A stretch of 64,000 nt of DNA from Acorus gramineus (GCA_030737835.1 JAUJYN010000012.1:4398585-4462584), one strand, 5' to 3'. Numbered from the stretch's first letter, positions 46,736 through 60,579 are shown. The notes: generated by a model not told the origin, from the letters alone. Program-made: numbers and translations.

Positions 46736-49200
46736 TCCACCATGAGAACATCAATCACAAAATCCTTGTCCGGGCTCAGGAGTATGTTTGAAATTCCAAA
46801 GTCAGTGGGCATGGAATGGTTCAAGTTTGACTCATTCCCTATCCCTCTAGATAGTATGAACCATTCATGCATGTATGTATATCCTTCCCACATAGCCCGA
46901 GGTGCCCAAACTCTGCCTTTCCCCCCGTTAGTGAAGAAGTTTCTCTCGACCTTAGAGCTTCATCCCACACAATGTAATCCTAATTTCTTTAGGGTTTTGA
47001 TGTGCTATGTAGCATTGAATAGGGAGCTCAACTTAGATTTAGGTGTTCCCAAAATAATGTATACATATGAGCTCAGAAAATCCGGTAGAGGTTATCACTT
47101 TAGGGCTAGGAATTTCAAGGAGAAACTCGTAGATGACTTGCCGGATTCAAATAAGAATTGGGCCGAGAGAAAGTTAATTATTTTGTCCGGCAACTGGGAG
47201 TTTGGTGATGCTCCCGAAGATATATGGAAGATCCCTCGGTTCATCTTAATGGGCCCTCTAGGTCGGGCAGCATTACTCAGTCCATTCACGACATAACTTG
47301 CTGTTTCAGACTTTCTAACTCTTTTTCTGTTCTGATTCAGCTCCCGCTGCAAACTCTCGTCCATCCAAGGATTTGGTGAAGTTGGAGCATATTAAAGTCA
47401 CTTTTAAGAGGGACGATCGGGCCTTCTTCGAGATCTTTGGTTGGGATAATCCTAATCCAGGCAATTGTCGCCAGCTCGGCCCTCGTTTTGGTGATATTGT
47501 TGCGGCCCCCTCCTCTCCCATCGACGAGTTTGGCCCTTCAGTTGTTCAGACTAGCCATCTCCCTGAAACAGAGATTTAGAATCAATCTTTCAATTGGGTT
47601 TTGGTGACCCCATGGCGACGGAGAGTTCGTTCAGCGTCGCCCGACATGATTCGCGCCTTCGTAAAGGTCCCAAGAGCAGTCCCAAGTCCGGGGAGAAATC
47701 TGGCTCTTCTTCTTTAGGGTAAACGACCCCCACTTCTGGCGAGGAGGAAAGGTCAGCCAGACCTATGACGCTCCAGACCAATCTCAAGCCCGGGGAGAAG
47801 TCGCGCTCTAGCTCCGCGGATAGGACAGCCCTTTCTTCTGGCGAGAAGGAGAAGATGGCTAGGGTTGCAGCGCTCCAGACTGAAGTGGAGATGTGGTCAG
47901 GGAGTATTGGGATGCTCCCTGGCCCAGAGAAGAGAAGGCATTCGCCGGCAAGGCAGTCTTTGAGCACTCCTGCCAAGAGAAGCAAGCCAGCTATAGCTGG
48001 TCATCCATCCTTAGCTCCCAGTTCATTGCCACCCACCTATAATGCCCCCTCAAGCAAAGGGAAAGAGGTCGTCCCTTCGTTCAGACTCCCTCCCCCGCCA
48101 TCTTCTCCCCGAGACCAAGAGGTTCAGGCATTTGTCCCTCCCCCTCGGACCAAGACCTACCCGGTCCAGGCTTCTGATTTGGTCTGAAAGATCGTGACGT
48201 GGCGGTTGGTTTGATCCAATCCGTGATCCTAGAGAAGGACAGGGCCCTGGCGGGAGATATATCTGCTTCTGAGGCGGGTTCAATCCTACAAAGCATGGCC
48301 TACCAGGTACGTTTCGTTTTGTTGTAAACCAAACTGTGGAAGACTAAGTTTGTCTATCTTTCCGATTCTTATGGTCTTCTTATTTTGGGGCAGCTCAGCG
48401 TTTATTCTAGCATGGCAGGCTAGATGTTTGATCAAGTCATCAATGATTCCATCCAGATACACCGCGCTCATGAGGAAGAGCAGGCAGCTCAAGAGAAAGC
48501 TGAGACTACTATGATGGCAGCCTAGGAATAGCACTCCCAGGTAGTTGAAAAACTTAAAAAGGACCTTTCGGAGATATCAGGAAATTTGGAGAAAGAACAG
48601 GCCGAAAGGGCTTGTGACATTTCTGAGGCTGGGCAGCAAAAGAGGGAGATGAAATGGGATTTTGAAATCAAAGTTCTTGAAAGAGTGCGGGAGCGCCTAG
48701 GTCCGATAGAAAGGAAGTCTGCGGAGGCTGTCTCAGTCAAATACGAAAGGGGTTATCGTAAGGGCTTCCAAGACTGTAGTGATGGAGCACCTGAGGTGGG
48801 CCGTGAACTAGTCATTCAAGTGCTCGGGCCTCAACTCCTTGAATCCAATGAGAAGGTTGTCCACCCCGAATCCGACATCTCCCTCTGGGCATACAGACAT
48901 GCCCGGTCAGGTAACCAGTTTCCTTGGCTGTACCTTGTCCGATATAATCGATGTCGATGAGTTTCCTTCCCTTGATCGGCCAGATAACTCCACTTCCATG
49001 AAGTCGGTAGTTGCAAATGTTACAGAACGAGTCTTCCGAGAGCGCTGCGGGATCAGAGGCGCTTCCTCTTGTGACTGACGCAACCGAGGCCGTGGTTTAT
49101 ATGAATGAAGATCTAGTGACATTGGCAAGTGGAGTCGACAATCAAGACGATATGGAGGATGACTCCATTCTCCTAATCCTCCTGTCGATATCGGATTTCG
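46736..49200 (+). mobile_element. PF04195-like 'gypsy type transposon' protein gene (fossil)
   Basis: 46740-47300 codes the conserved N-terminal domain of plant 'putative gypsy type transposon' proteins (PF04195): FFRVLMCYVALNRELNLDLG, LVDDLPDSNKNWAERK and SGNWEF are typical. It continues in a second exon-like block (about 47340-47580), a Ser/Pro/Lys-rich section (47610-48190) and a coiled-coil section (48480-48960; EEQAAQEKAE, KREMKWDFEIK). Such genes are found on the antisense strand of Tat-type gypsy elements, which fits the minus-strand LTR that follows. It is broken, with several breaks. Frames before 46740 come from the adjoining MITE. Confidence 0.65.
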
Positions 49201-49269
49201 GAAAGGAGGGTTGGGCTGGGGCTCTGGAAAGCCTTCCTCCCTCTTCCGGTACTTCGGGGGGTCTGCGTG

Positions 49270-50463
49270 TGTGGGGGTTTCTTCGGGGGTTCGGATCCGG
49301 TGAGCGCCTTGGCAGGCTCGGTCGGATCGTCTCTTGGAAGGGGTAGTGGGTGGATTTTTCTTTCCTTTCCTGGCTGAGGCGGCCGACGGTTCCTCAGGAG
49401 GATTCAGGGGTGGTTGTGATCACCACCTGCTTTTCTCAAAAAGCAGGAAAAGTTGAGGGTGGATTTGATCACCTTCGTGGGGAGTTTGTGGGGTCTCCGC
49501 TCTGAGAAACAAGCATGCCGTACACAGAGGTGAAGACAGGGATCATCTTCTGCTTCGAGAACTTGACTAAAGGAGAATTGAAACTAAGGTGGGCTAGGGG
49601 AAGGGTCGGCTAGTTGGATTTAGCCGCCTGGTGGGGGGCGGCTGGGTATAAGTAGCCGCCTGGGACCTGGTTCAATTTGGGCAGGACCTGGGTAGGGTTT
49701 GATTTTGGGTATTGGCAAAGGTTAAGCTAGGTTTAACCTCGGTTTTGGAGAGTGGATTTGCAGAGTGATTTGGTGTAGGAAATGGGCTTCTCTCTCTCTC
49801 TCTCTCAAGGGTTTTGAAATGGTGGTGCGGGAATGGGTATTGAGGATGTGATTTGTTGGGTGTGGATTGTTGGTTATTGTTGTGAATGTGAATTGTTTTT
49901 TATTGTTTGGTGGATGCCCCTATTTATAGTAAAAAAAAAGGGTAGGGGAATGTCCACTGGACAATAGATCAAAATGGGTAATAAGGTGCTTGATTTGACC
50001 TTCCATTAGATCTTTGTTCTCTGATATTTGTCCAGGTGCGGGGCAGCTAGTTGTAACTAGCCACCCAGTGAGGGGCAGCTACTCTCAAGTAGCCGCCTCC
50101 ATCATAACCTGCCAAACGTCCCATCTCTGACAAGCGGTGGCTTGGGTCGGTTACTAAGGTTGAACTGGCTGAGATGGGGCGGCTAAAAGGGACAATCTGC
50201 CGCAATCATGCTTGCTTTATGTCCCATCCAGGAAGGCGGTTTAGGGTCGGTTTGGGAGGTCGCTAGTTACTGGTATGGGGCGGCTACTCTCAAGTAGCCG
50301 CCCCTGTCCAGGTCCTAGGTTCTCCTAAGTGTTTGGACCAGGGTTTTGGGTTTCGGTTTCTGTTTCTAATGGAGTTTTCTATCAAATGTCCAAATGTGGT
50401 CATTCTTAAGTATTACTTGAAGTATTTTTGTCTCTTTGGATGGTCAAAATTGGGGTATCTACA
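49270..50463 (-). mobile_element. LTR of PMD-type gypsy-like element, copy 2
   Basis: Plus ends TGTGGGGG and GGTATCTACA; minus strand starts TGTAGATACCCCAATTTTGACC. Minus-strand TATA (ACTATAAATAGGGG) at about 49916-49930. It abuts a purine-rich minus-strand tract (CGATGAGGGACAAT), so it is the 3' LTR of a minus-strand element. It matches 3598-4748. Contains TAGCCGCC hairpins. Confidence 0.6.
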
Positions 50464-53400
50464 ATTGTCCCTCATCGGACGGAGTCTTTTGTGCGAAGCA
50501 GAAAGACTTCAACCGATGATAAGAAAAGAGACCCCTATTTTGGCCAGCCCGACCTTCAAGAAGCTTAGGACACATGACCAATACCATTCAGGGATTTGAT
50601 TTAGGTCATCAGAGGCTGGGTTTTGACTAGAATAGTCATCTAAAGACTGATCCAGGTGGGAGAGTGAGTAAAAGTAAGGAAGCGAGTGATCCAACCCTCG
50701 GACGGGGTTCTTAGCCATCGTGCACGGAGCAGCCCGACGTCAGTTTCCTTGTGCCTACCGTACCCGTGCTTGGGTAACTCAGCAAATCAAGGGGATATTG
50801 TAGATAGAAAGTAAAATAAAGTGTGTTTGATTTGGTGAATTGGATCATTCGAAAGACAAAGATTCTGGAAAAGAACTAGAACTGAAGAAATTTGAACTGA
50901 ATGGTACTGGTAATTGTGGTAAAACTTAAAAAAGTTGTGTTTGATCAAGTAAGACTTGGAAATAAACCAATACATGGCTGTTTGTTTTTAGAAAGCTTGG
51001 AAATAAGTGTGTTTGAGAAGCTAGCAGGGGGCGGCTAGTGGTGATTAGCCGGCAGGGAGGGGCGGCTAGTTGGATTTAGCCGCCGGGCAGGGGGCGGTTA
51101 CTCACGAGTAGCCGCCGGTTGACTGGGTCCCTTATAACCGAAAAAGACCCTCTCTCTCCCGTACGTTTTCAAAATGGTTCCTCTCCCTCCAATACTTCTT
51201 CTTCTCCGTTTGAAACCGAAAAACCTTGATTTCCTTGGCTTTAATTCGCCCTTAATCATCTCTTTCTTCTTGATTTCGAAACCCTAAAAATCTTTTGGGT
51301 TCTCCTTTTTCTTGTGAAATCGGGAGAGATGACGAAGGGGAAGAGGACGGCTTCGATGATGAAGTGCCTCAGGCCTTCCCGAGAGCAGAGTGGGGCTATC
51401 TCGGGGTCGGGCTTGTCGGAGAGCGATGGGTCGGAAAGGAGGGTCGCGGAGGAGACGACCCAAATGGTGGAGATGCCTTTGACTGGTGCTGGTGGAGGTG
51501 CGGGCGCATCCTCAGGCGCTGTCCCGGGGGTAGGGGGTAGTGTGATTGGTTATACACGCAAGAGGAGGTGTGCCGACCGATCGGCGGTGGCCGAAGGCAC
51601 GAGTTTGGAGGCCAGAGGATCTGTCAAGGGTGTAGGTGGGGAAGTAGGGGCTAAGGGGGTTAGTGAGGAGGTGCAAGCATCATTAGATGCTATCGTGGGG
51701 CTGCTGGATAGGGTGGCCATAGAGGCCAGGGCTGAAGAGGAGGAGAGAAGGGCTATGGGTGTTTTTGAGGTGTTGGCCTCTGGTGTGGTGGGCACGGAGG
51801 AAGGTGAGGGAGTTGGGGTTGGGGCCGAAGAGGCCGTGGGTGTGGACATAGGGGCTACGGGGGCCTGGGCTGAGTTTGAGGCCGAGGAGGCCATGGCTGA
51901 GGAGGAGGGGGATGATGAGGACGAGGGAGACGACGACGGGATGGGCGATCCTGACGAGGCCGAGGCGGAAGCTTCCAGAGCCACACGAGCCATGGTATTC
52001 CCCTAATTCCCTTGTATATTATGATATATGTATATATATGTTTTGGTGGTATGCATGAAATGTGTAAGAAGTATGTATATGTGTCCTTTTAATAGGCATG
52101 CTTGTTGTGTATATGGGAGAAAAAAATGATCACGGTGGGATTTTATAAGCATGATTTATATTTTCCGAGTGTAAAATGATGTAAGCATTGGGTTTAGAAA
52201 GGATCGGTCTTACATGGGGGGTTATGGTGGGGTTTACATGTATTTCATGAGTCTAAGAAGTAATCATGGTAGGTTTATATGTGGCGTGTACTTTTAAGGG
52301 AGGGACAACCTCTTTTGTATGCTTAGGTGAGTTTATGAAAGGTGTATAAGCATGATAGATAATAAAAGAAAGTATGCAAGTAATAACCAGTGGGGTAAGA
52401 GGGTAAAATATGTGATCACATAGAAAAGCTTCGCAATAAAGGAGGGTGAATTTCCTTCTAAGGTTTTATTTTTCATGCTTTTGTTTGATTTGGTATGTGG
52501 GAATTCCTAATAAGCATGGTTTAGAATGAATTTGGTTTAGAATCCTTACCTCTTGAATACTATCCCAAGAGACTAACCCCTTTTTCCCTTTCTTTTGTTA
52601 TCAGCGGTCGAACCGTATTCGGGCCCTCTGGAATGGGACGAAGAGGTGGTATGATGCCCTAAGGCCGGAGGAGAGGAACCTAGTGAACGAAGCGGGCTTT
52701 CGCTCCTTCTTTCCTATCGAGCCGTTCCATGCCCATCGTCCTTATCTGGAGGCATTGACAGAGAGATGGGATCCGGAGAGCTGCGCCTTCATCCTCCCTA
52801 CTGGTGCAGTGATGCCGACGCTTGAGGATGTGGAGCGGATCACGGGCCTCCCAGCCTTGGGCGAGGCGGTGATAGCGGCCACTAGTCCTGACTACAAGGC
52901 GCTCTTCCGAGAGTTGATTGGCGACTGGGAGTACGTGGAGCAGGAGAAGACATTGAACCGGATCCCTCTTGGATAGCTTTCGAGGCAGTACAGCCTAGGT
53001 TCGTTCACGCACAGTGAGAAGGGTAAGGCCGCGACCAGTTTTGATAGGAGGAGGCTGATGATCGAGGCTAGGGAGGCCGCTGCATGCCCACAGAGGGCAC
53101 GGAGGGAGTTGAGGGCATTCTTCCTCTATTTCTTCGGCCGGGTCCTCTTCTCGACGGCCTCTGACAAGGTCTCCTCCCACTTCTTGTTGTTGATGGGGGA
53201 CTTGGCGACAATGGGCCGCTTTGCTTGGGGAGCTACGATGCTTGCCCACCTTTTCGTGGAGTTGTCAAAGAAGGTGAAAAGGGTTGGGGGCAAGAATCTC
53301 AACGGCTTCGCGGCTTTTCTGCAGGTATAGTTAGTGAAAATAGATATGATTTGATCTCTGTTTATTCTCTTCACCTGACTTTGGTTTTGGTTTTCCTTCT

Positions 53401-55280
53401 ACAGATTTTCGGGTATGAGCATTTCACCATTGCTCGTCCAACCCAGCTGGTTTTCAACCGTGTCCTGCCTTGGGCTATGAGATGGGCACCTCCAGGGGCT
53501 TCTCGCTTGCGTCACTTCGCTCAGTTTTGGGAGGCCTTCCGTGCCTTAAAGGAAGAAGAGGTATATATCTTCTGGATTTCTAGATTGTACTTGATTTTTT
53601 TTATGACTAAGCTCTCTTCTTTATTCCTTGGTATCCTTTGTAGATGACCTAGAGGCCCTATGCTGAGGAGGAGGTCTCGGAGGCGTTATCAAGAGACATC
53701 TGGCTGATCTTCTTCAATGAGGTGGTCTTTCACGCGATCAGTCGGGTAGTCCACCAGCTTGGATATCATCAGTGGGTGCCCGTCGATTTGTCGAAGCGTC
53801 CTCTGATCCCGGTAGCTGGAATTCCTTGAGATACGAACCTCCTAAAGAATTACGTCGTGTATTTGCGGGGATGGGTCGGAAGGGGGACCTTGGTTGAGGG
53901 TAGTCTAGAGGTGGTTAGCAGCGAGGATTACATGGCCTGGTTCTGCCAGGAGTATGTCGACATCCTTGGGACCATGGAGGAGGAGATCCCGGACGCTTAC
54001 GTAAGAAAAGCTCTCTCTCTTCTCCGTCTTTTCTTTCTTCTACTTCATATTAAAAGATGTGTTCTTGGTGCAGGCTGAGCTGAATGAGTTGGAGAAGAAG
54101 CTCAAGACTACCAATGAGCACCTCCAAGCACGGACCGGGCAGGTAGAGGGGTTGCGGGTGCAGAGGCAACGCCTACAGGACCAGGTTCGGGTCCTTGAGG
54201 CTCAGGTGGATGCTCTGTCGAGAGCGAGAGCCAACGGCGCTTCTTCCTCTTCCGCTCCTCCTCCGACCAGTGCTTCTGATCAAGAGATCGAGTTGATGAA
54301 CGAGCTGGGCATGGTCCGTAGCGAGCTCCTGGCTACTCGGATGGAGCTTGATCAGACGAGGGAGAGGGCTGCGAGGGCCGAGGATGAGGTGGACCTATTG
54401 CGGTCTGAGAGAGCTTTGAGAGAGGAGGAGATGGACCAGTTGCGGTCCCGTATCGTGCTGAGGGAGGAGGAGTCTTCCATTCTGGGTCGTGAGTGGGACT
54501 CCTTCAGGGATAGAGTGTCGGAGTTGGAGGTGTCGGCTAGCGTGCCTGGTGGTTTGATGGGAGACTTGGTCCGCTCTCGTCAAGCAGCTGGGGATAGGGA
54601 TCGGGAGGCTCTTAGGGTCTCGGAGGCGAAGGCACGGGAGATGGAAAAGAGGTTGAGGGTGGCCGACCATTGATCCAGAAGCATGGAGAGCCGCCTTCGT
54701 CAGAGGTTGGAGAGAAGAGATCGGGACATGCAGCAAGTCCACCTCTGGGAGGCCACTATGCGAGGAAAGTTGGTCGGGGGAGGATCTATGTCGGAGGCGG
54801 ATCTCGACCTTCTCCCTCTTGAGCCTGAGCACTCCATCTCGGCTTCTTTGGCCACCGGGGCTTCTTTGAGCAGAGCTTCCCGCCCATCAATGACTCAGAG
54901 TCACAAGATATACGCGAGAGCTGCTTCTTCGGTGAGGGAGACTCCTGCTGCTCCAGACGCTCCAGAAGTTCAGTCTTCTCCTCAGCTACCACCTTCTCAG
55001 CCAGGCCAGGATGTTCTTCCTTCGACCCAGCCTCCCGGGGATGACGACACTCCGAGGTATAGTTTTTGTGTCTTGGTTTTGGTAGAAGAAATGTATATAT
55101 GCAAGGAATTCATGCTTTCTTCTTTTCTTTTGGCTCAGGTGATTGTTTTTGCCCTTCGTCGGGCCGGATCCTCAGGTGTTATTGGACCACCTTCCCCGTC
55201 TTCCCCTTGGATCATCGATCGAGTCCTCGTCATCACCATCTTCTCTGTTTTGAAGTTTGGGACGGCTTCTTGTTCGATTC
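50464..55280 (+). mobile_element. Antisense plant-mobile-domain gene of the element (fossil)
   Basis: Plus-strand gene, antisense to the flanking LTRs. Parts: leader with hairpins; Ala/Gly/Glu-rich N-terminal part (51329-51993) ending in an acidic run; an intron-like gap; the plant mobile domain (from 52605: FRSFFPIEPFHAHRPYLEAL, ERWDPESCAFILPTG, MPTLEDVERITGLPALGE), continuing in blocks at about 52990-53325, 53405-53562 and 53644-54003; then a long coiled coil (54074-54670) and a Ser/Pro-rich tail to about 55055. Exon-like blocks are bounded by GT and AG, as in the family. PMD genes occur both as host genes and in gypsy and Mutator elements; the LTR context argues for gypsy. Broken, with several breaks. 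Confidence 0.65.
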
Positions 55281-56175
55281 CCACAGACGGCACCAAATTG
55301 TGGGGGTAAAATCAGATCATCATCCTCCTAGGACGGATCATCTTCGATCCAGGCTTTTGTTGTGGATCTGAGACGATGTTGATGATGAATATCCTTCGTG
55401 ACGTCCAGTGGCAAATCTTCAGCGCCCGTCGCCGTTGCCGTCGCCGTCCTTCTCCTTCGTCCTTCGAGTACCTGAAACTCACACCAGTGTGGTGCCGGCT
55501 AACGCCCCTCCGACGCTCAAGTCAGTCATCTTCCCAGGGAAGAAGAAGAACTTAAAATTCCTTTTCAACTAACAAGTGAGAGAGAGAGTACTCGCATACC
55601 ATGAGAGGGAGATGAAGTCCCTCTTTTATACCAAACAGGGGCGTGCTGAGTTTGGCCTTGCGGAGTGACTATATCAGGATATGGAATCTCCACGCGGCCT
55701 CTGGATCTGTGGACATGTGTCGCCTAGGTATCATTACCTTATAACTACTTTTCTGACACCCTGTCCTTTTCCAGTATCAGGGAATATTCCCCTTGTTAGC
55801 CGTTACTACGCAAGGTCGGGCATATGGCTGACCTGCATTTCAATTCGGGTATTGAATCCCAGGTGGTCTATTCTTTAAGTCGAGCATTGCTCAGTGTCCG
55901 TTCTTAGCTGGTCAGACTTTGGTCAACCATTTTTCGATACATGTCTGGCTTGACCTAGTCGGGCATAGCCTCATGTCCGACTTGGCCTGGTCAGGCATAA
56001 TCATTTGCCCGATCTGACGGAGAAAGTGGGCCTAATGAGGCCGAGGGGGAATTTTGGCCCATGGGCTTTATTACCCCGAATCCCTCTTTTATCATCATAG
56101 GCTAATCCTCGTTTAATTCCTATACTTATACAACCTTATCCCTTATTCGGCCTTTTGATGAATTTGGTCTCCTAG
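55281..56175 (-). mobile_element. Gypsy-type LTR with primer binding site (minus strand)
   Basis: On the minus strand the LTR ends TTTTACCCCCACA (plus start 55299), followed by ATTTGGTGCCGTCTGTGGGAA (plus 55278-55298), the primer-site arrangement of plant Tat/Athila-type gypsy elements. A minus-strand TATA (GGTATAAAAGAGGG) lies near 55618-55632. The far end is between about 56080 and 56175; no target repeat found. Its sequence does not match the LTR at 49270-50463. The minus-strand leader after the primer site runs against the PMD gene's 3' end. Fossil; partner LTR not in the window. Confidence 0.65.
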
Positions 56176-56745
56176 AAATAGAATAATGTGATTGGTACAT
56201 ATGATAAAAGCCTTTTGATCTTCATCGTTGAGAAAACTCAATTGTGTGAATTGGTAGTCGCCATTCTGTCTTTCAGAATCCATCACTTTGCTCTCGCTCT
56301 TCTTGAGTCTGTCGGAGTCTATGGTCCACTAGATGAGATCTGTCACGATCTCTCTCAATAAAAACTTTATGAGATATTTGAAATAAATTAAAAAGATAAT
56401 TGGGCTTGAATTAATAAGAAGGTGTTTCATAATAAAATGTAAAAACAAGATTTTATTGAACCTATAAAAATCAGAATCACATCAGATCAAAATCTCATAT
56501 GGCTCTGATACCATGTAGAAAATCTAAGATCTAAAATAAAAATAGAAGATAAGCAGGGCGGGAGCCAGGAAATAATTTTGGGGTGGGCTGAATTAAATTT
56601 TAGTAAAAACAAAATTTTGTGCTTGGTAAAAATCTAAATCGTGTTTATAATTAAAATCTTACATCTAAAGAAAATAAGGGTGTGAGGGATATTGGGAGAT
56701 TTTTTTTATTTAGCAGCAAATTTTTTTCTTGTGGCAATCAAAAAA

Positions 56746-57502
56746 GGGAAAATGACTAAAAAAAAGAGTCTTCTAAAATTTAGAAATACTCAAATCAACC
56801 ACTTTTTAAAATAATACCAAGAAAAGTCTCATTTCACAATTTTAGAACACAAAAAACTAACATACTCTTATGTAATTAGATCCTTAACAAATTCCATACC
56901 TCTTAACTTTATTAAAATATTTCACCCTCTTAATTTTGTTAATACATTTTCCGCATTCTCATGTGCAACTTTTTTTTACTCTAAATTATTTATGATTAGG
57001 TGGATTTTGTGAGATATGTGTCAATATAATTTGAGTTTTTTAAAATGAACTCTATGAAATGTTGATGCTTATTTTAAAAAATGGATTTGTACTAATAATG
57101 TCATAAAAATATGTGAATAGCAAAAAAAAAAGAGAATAAAGATTTAAAATACTAAAATATCATCTACGTCATTGGGGTACAACACAAATTTGAATTATAT
57201 ATTATGATTATACACAATGAAAAATGATAAACAACATCAAGTAAGATATATATATAAGAAATACACAATATGATATATAATAACAAAACCTCTAAGAAGA
57301 TTGTTGTTTTATAGAAAAAATAGGTTTTTGGAATGGAATAACCTAACAAAGGTTAGAGGGATGTTAAGGATCTAATTACATAAGGATAGATTAGTCTTTT
57401 GTGCTTTCAAAATTGTGAAATAAGACTTTTTTAGATATAATTTTAAAATGCAGTTGATTTGGGTATTTCTAAATTTTAGGATATTTTTTTGGTCATTTTC
57501 CC
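56746..57502. mobile_element. Mutator-type MITE nested in the hAT element
   Basis: Inverted repeats of about 150 bp begin GGGAAAATGACTAAAAAAA / GGGAAAATGACCAAAAAAA and run to TTAGATCCTTAACA. Flanks ATCAAAAAA / ATAAAAAAA, 9 bp with one mismatch. 757 bp, no protein. Same family as 14251-15065. Confidence 0.75.
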
Positions 57503-57814
57503 ATAAAAAAAAGTGTGTCTTTAAATGTTATATATGGTGGCAATTTTATTACATGCCACAAAAACAAAAATGACAAAAACAAATGAACTGGGGGAAAATT
57601 TAGCAGTGTCACACCTATTGCCATTCAATCAATCCATTTAAAATGCAAAAACAATAATTTATGCTTTAATTCAGCCATTATAGGAAATAAATAACTGCCC
57701 ATATCCCTCACGCCCTTATTTTACTCCACCAAATTTGATTCACACATCAATCCACACGTCCCAACAACTTATTCTCCCCAAAATCAACAAAATGTATTGC
57801 ATCTCCCCCAAAAA

Positions 57815-60579
57815 TGTTACGCCCCCAAATCCACGAGTGAAGCGTAAAATCCAGTTGCATTAACTTAATTAATCGAATCTCAGAGTTCTATTTTTTTTTT
57901 TTCCAGAAAACATAAGAATACATCACCATACTTTATACATCAATTATCTAGGCTAAATCCAAAATAAAATCTCCAAATACTCGATATATATCGGGAACAA
58001 CTGAATTTAAATATATCTACACTATCATATGCATGGGTCCTCTACATGTCAAAGGAATGAGGAACACCTTCTACACAAAGTCTAGTGCTCCAAAAATCAT
58101 TATCTCGACCGCAGCTACACGAGATCCACCAATTTAAGACTTTAAATCTGAAAGGGGAAAACGAGGGGTGAGCTACCCCATGCTCAATGAATGGACCTAT
58201 AGGTCCTAATAATACAATATATCTCAAATAATGATTTTTAATAAAATATCGTAAGAAACAATTTGCAATATAGAATAAAATGATATCTACAAATTCAATA
58301 AAATGATATTCCAATAATCAGAACTTAATAGAAATCTCATTTCAAGATGCATGGTCTCACAAAAATCCTGTCAAAATACATGATGTGTATGAATGCAACG
58401 GACTCGCATACCCGTATTCCATGGCACCTAGCCATTAGGATTTCGCTCTGGAAATCATCTCACCTAGACATGTCATCTAGACGTAGTCACCTAAATGAAG
58501 TCACCTAAACTTGGGTCCATTCTGAACCATAGTCACCTAAACTGAGCCACCTAGACTACGCCACCTAGGCGATGCAATGCATGCATGATCAACCACATAT
58601 TTTACGTTTCAAATATATATGCATGCGATAGATTCAAGTTTAATATTTTCAACACAAATACATAATGAGGCATCAGCCTATATATAATATGTCATGCTCG
58701 AGTTTTATACATAAAATAGCAATTTAAATCATCATGACATGTCGATAAAATCTTTCAAAAACTACATAGGAGACTAGACCCACTCACCTTCGGTCCAACG
58801 ACACGCAACCAATCCAGAATAATCTATAGCAACCTAACTAGACCTGAAATAGTATGACTTACATTACAAATTGCACAAACAGTACGGAACCCGGTGGTAC
58901 CGTACTTTACATAAACCGACGGCCCTAACTAGGACGTCCATAACACAGTTACGATGGCTCCTCTGAGAGCCGTCCAGAAATGGAAAACAAAAACCCCTTT
59001 TATTTTTTTTGTTAAAAAATTAATACCTTTTATCATTTACATACATATATGAGTCGTGTAAAACAATGTAATTCAACAATGAATATTTATCAAAGATCAT
59101 TCGTGTGTAAGAAATCCAATTAAAAACCCTAGTCTATAAGGATTCGCAAAACACGTATATTAAACCAATTAAATCTTATTCAACTTCTCAAAACTCAGAT
59201 CTATTCATATTGTCAAAAATCAATATATAATATATAAATGATACAAAACATTTAGGAGATAGATCAAAGATCGTATAAAGAAAAATTGATTTGAAACCCT
59301 AACTTGTGGAAAAATGAAAAAATATTGATAAAACATTAAAAACACTTGGTACATATAAGGATATGAATATACTCTATAGAAATCTTTTGAAAACCGCGAG
59401 AGATAACATATCATTCTACCTAGCATGATATCCTTTTATATTTGACCCTAGACCTTCAAGGATTTATAAAACACACATAAGAAACCATTAAAACATATTC
59501 CAAAAATCCTTGAAAATCATAGATCTATTATATGTAGAAACAACTAACATGGATCTATGATAAAAACTATAAAAATCATAAGAACATGTATAGGTTCGGA
59601 TCTATGCATATAAGGGTCAAAACAAGACTTTAAACGATTGTAAACATGCTTTCTATTCTTAATAAACAACCCTAGACATAATATACACATAACCCCTTTC
59701 TTCTTACATGAAAGATTTGTAAAATACTTTGAAAAGATCATGATTTCATAGCTATAACATAAGGATCCGAAAATCCTTTAAATCGTATTAAAGATCATGA
59801 AAAATCCAACAAGAAAACTTAAGAAATCACATATTTCAAATATATACATGTGAGACCTAATATTATCATCAGAACTTGTAAAACATCACAAAATCATCGA
59901 CAAATCATTGATATAATACAAGACCTTAAATCATATAAAAACTTTCAAAAATCAAGAAGAAAATCCATTCTTTTTGTTGGAAAAACCCAAACACGAGAAC
60001 ATATACGCAAGACTTCTAAAGGGGATCATTATCATTCGAAAATACTTCACAATAGAGGATAATACTCACAAAAACCCCTTGTTCGAACTCCCTTACCGAG
60101 CTCCTCAACAATGGTATCAAAACAAGAGATAAAGAAAGAGAGGCTTTAGGGTTTCAATGCAAAGGAGAGAGAAAAAGAGAGGTTAATAAACCTCATGCAC
60201 GTGGGGACAAAAATACGACACCATCAAATCAAATAAATCACATTAAAACCTTCTAAAAACTGAAATATTCAAGTTTGAAACTGTTTCCAGATCGACGGCT
60301 CCTATTGGACCCATCAGAAAAATCGACGGCTCACCCCGGAGCCGTCACCATTCTTCTGCCCGACCTCCCAGCACAATTTGACCTATAACTTGATCGATAC
60401 TCATCTGATTCACGATCCGTAAAAAGCTTTAGAAAGCTAACAGAATAAGGATTCTAACAATACCTTAACTTATAAAATTGGAGATATATAATTCCCCCAA
60501 AACCCTATGGGAATATGATCCAATGTACAAAAATCAAGCCACAAAACATGAAACGACTAGAAAAACCATAGTCGTTACA
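57815..60579 (-). mobile_element. 2.77-kb solo LTR, Ty3/gypsy (Tekay/Del-like)
   Basis: Plus strand TGTTACGCCCCC ... ATAGTCGTTACA, with AAAAA on both sides (57810-57814, 60580-60584). On the minus strand it ends GGGGGCGTAACA, close to the GGGGCGTGACA end of the LTR at 42311, and holds GGTAGCTCACCCCTCGTTTTCCCC like that LTR's GGCTCACCCCTCGC. Also holds CACCTARAC repeats (58450-58570). No internal region or second LTR. The poly-A target repeat is weak evidence by itself. Confidence 0.7.

Noticed and set aside
46676-46738. ATG-initiated extension upstream of the PF04195-like domain
   Set aside because: These codons lie in the arm of the hAT MITE, not in the transposon protein.
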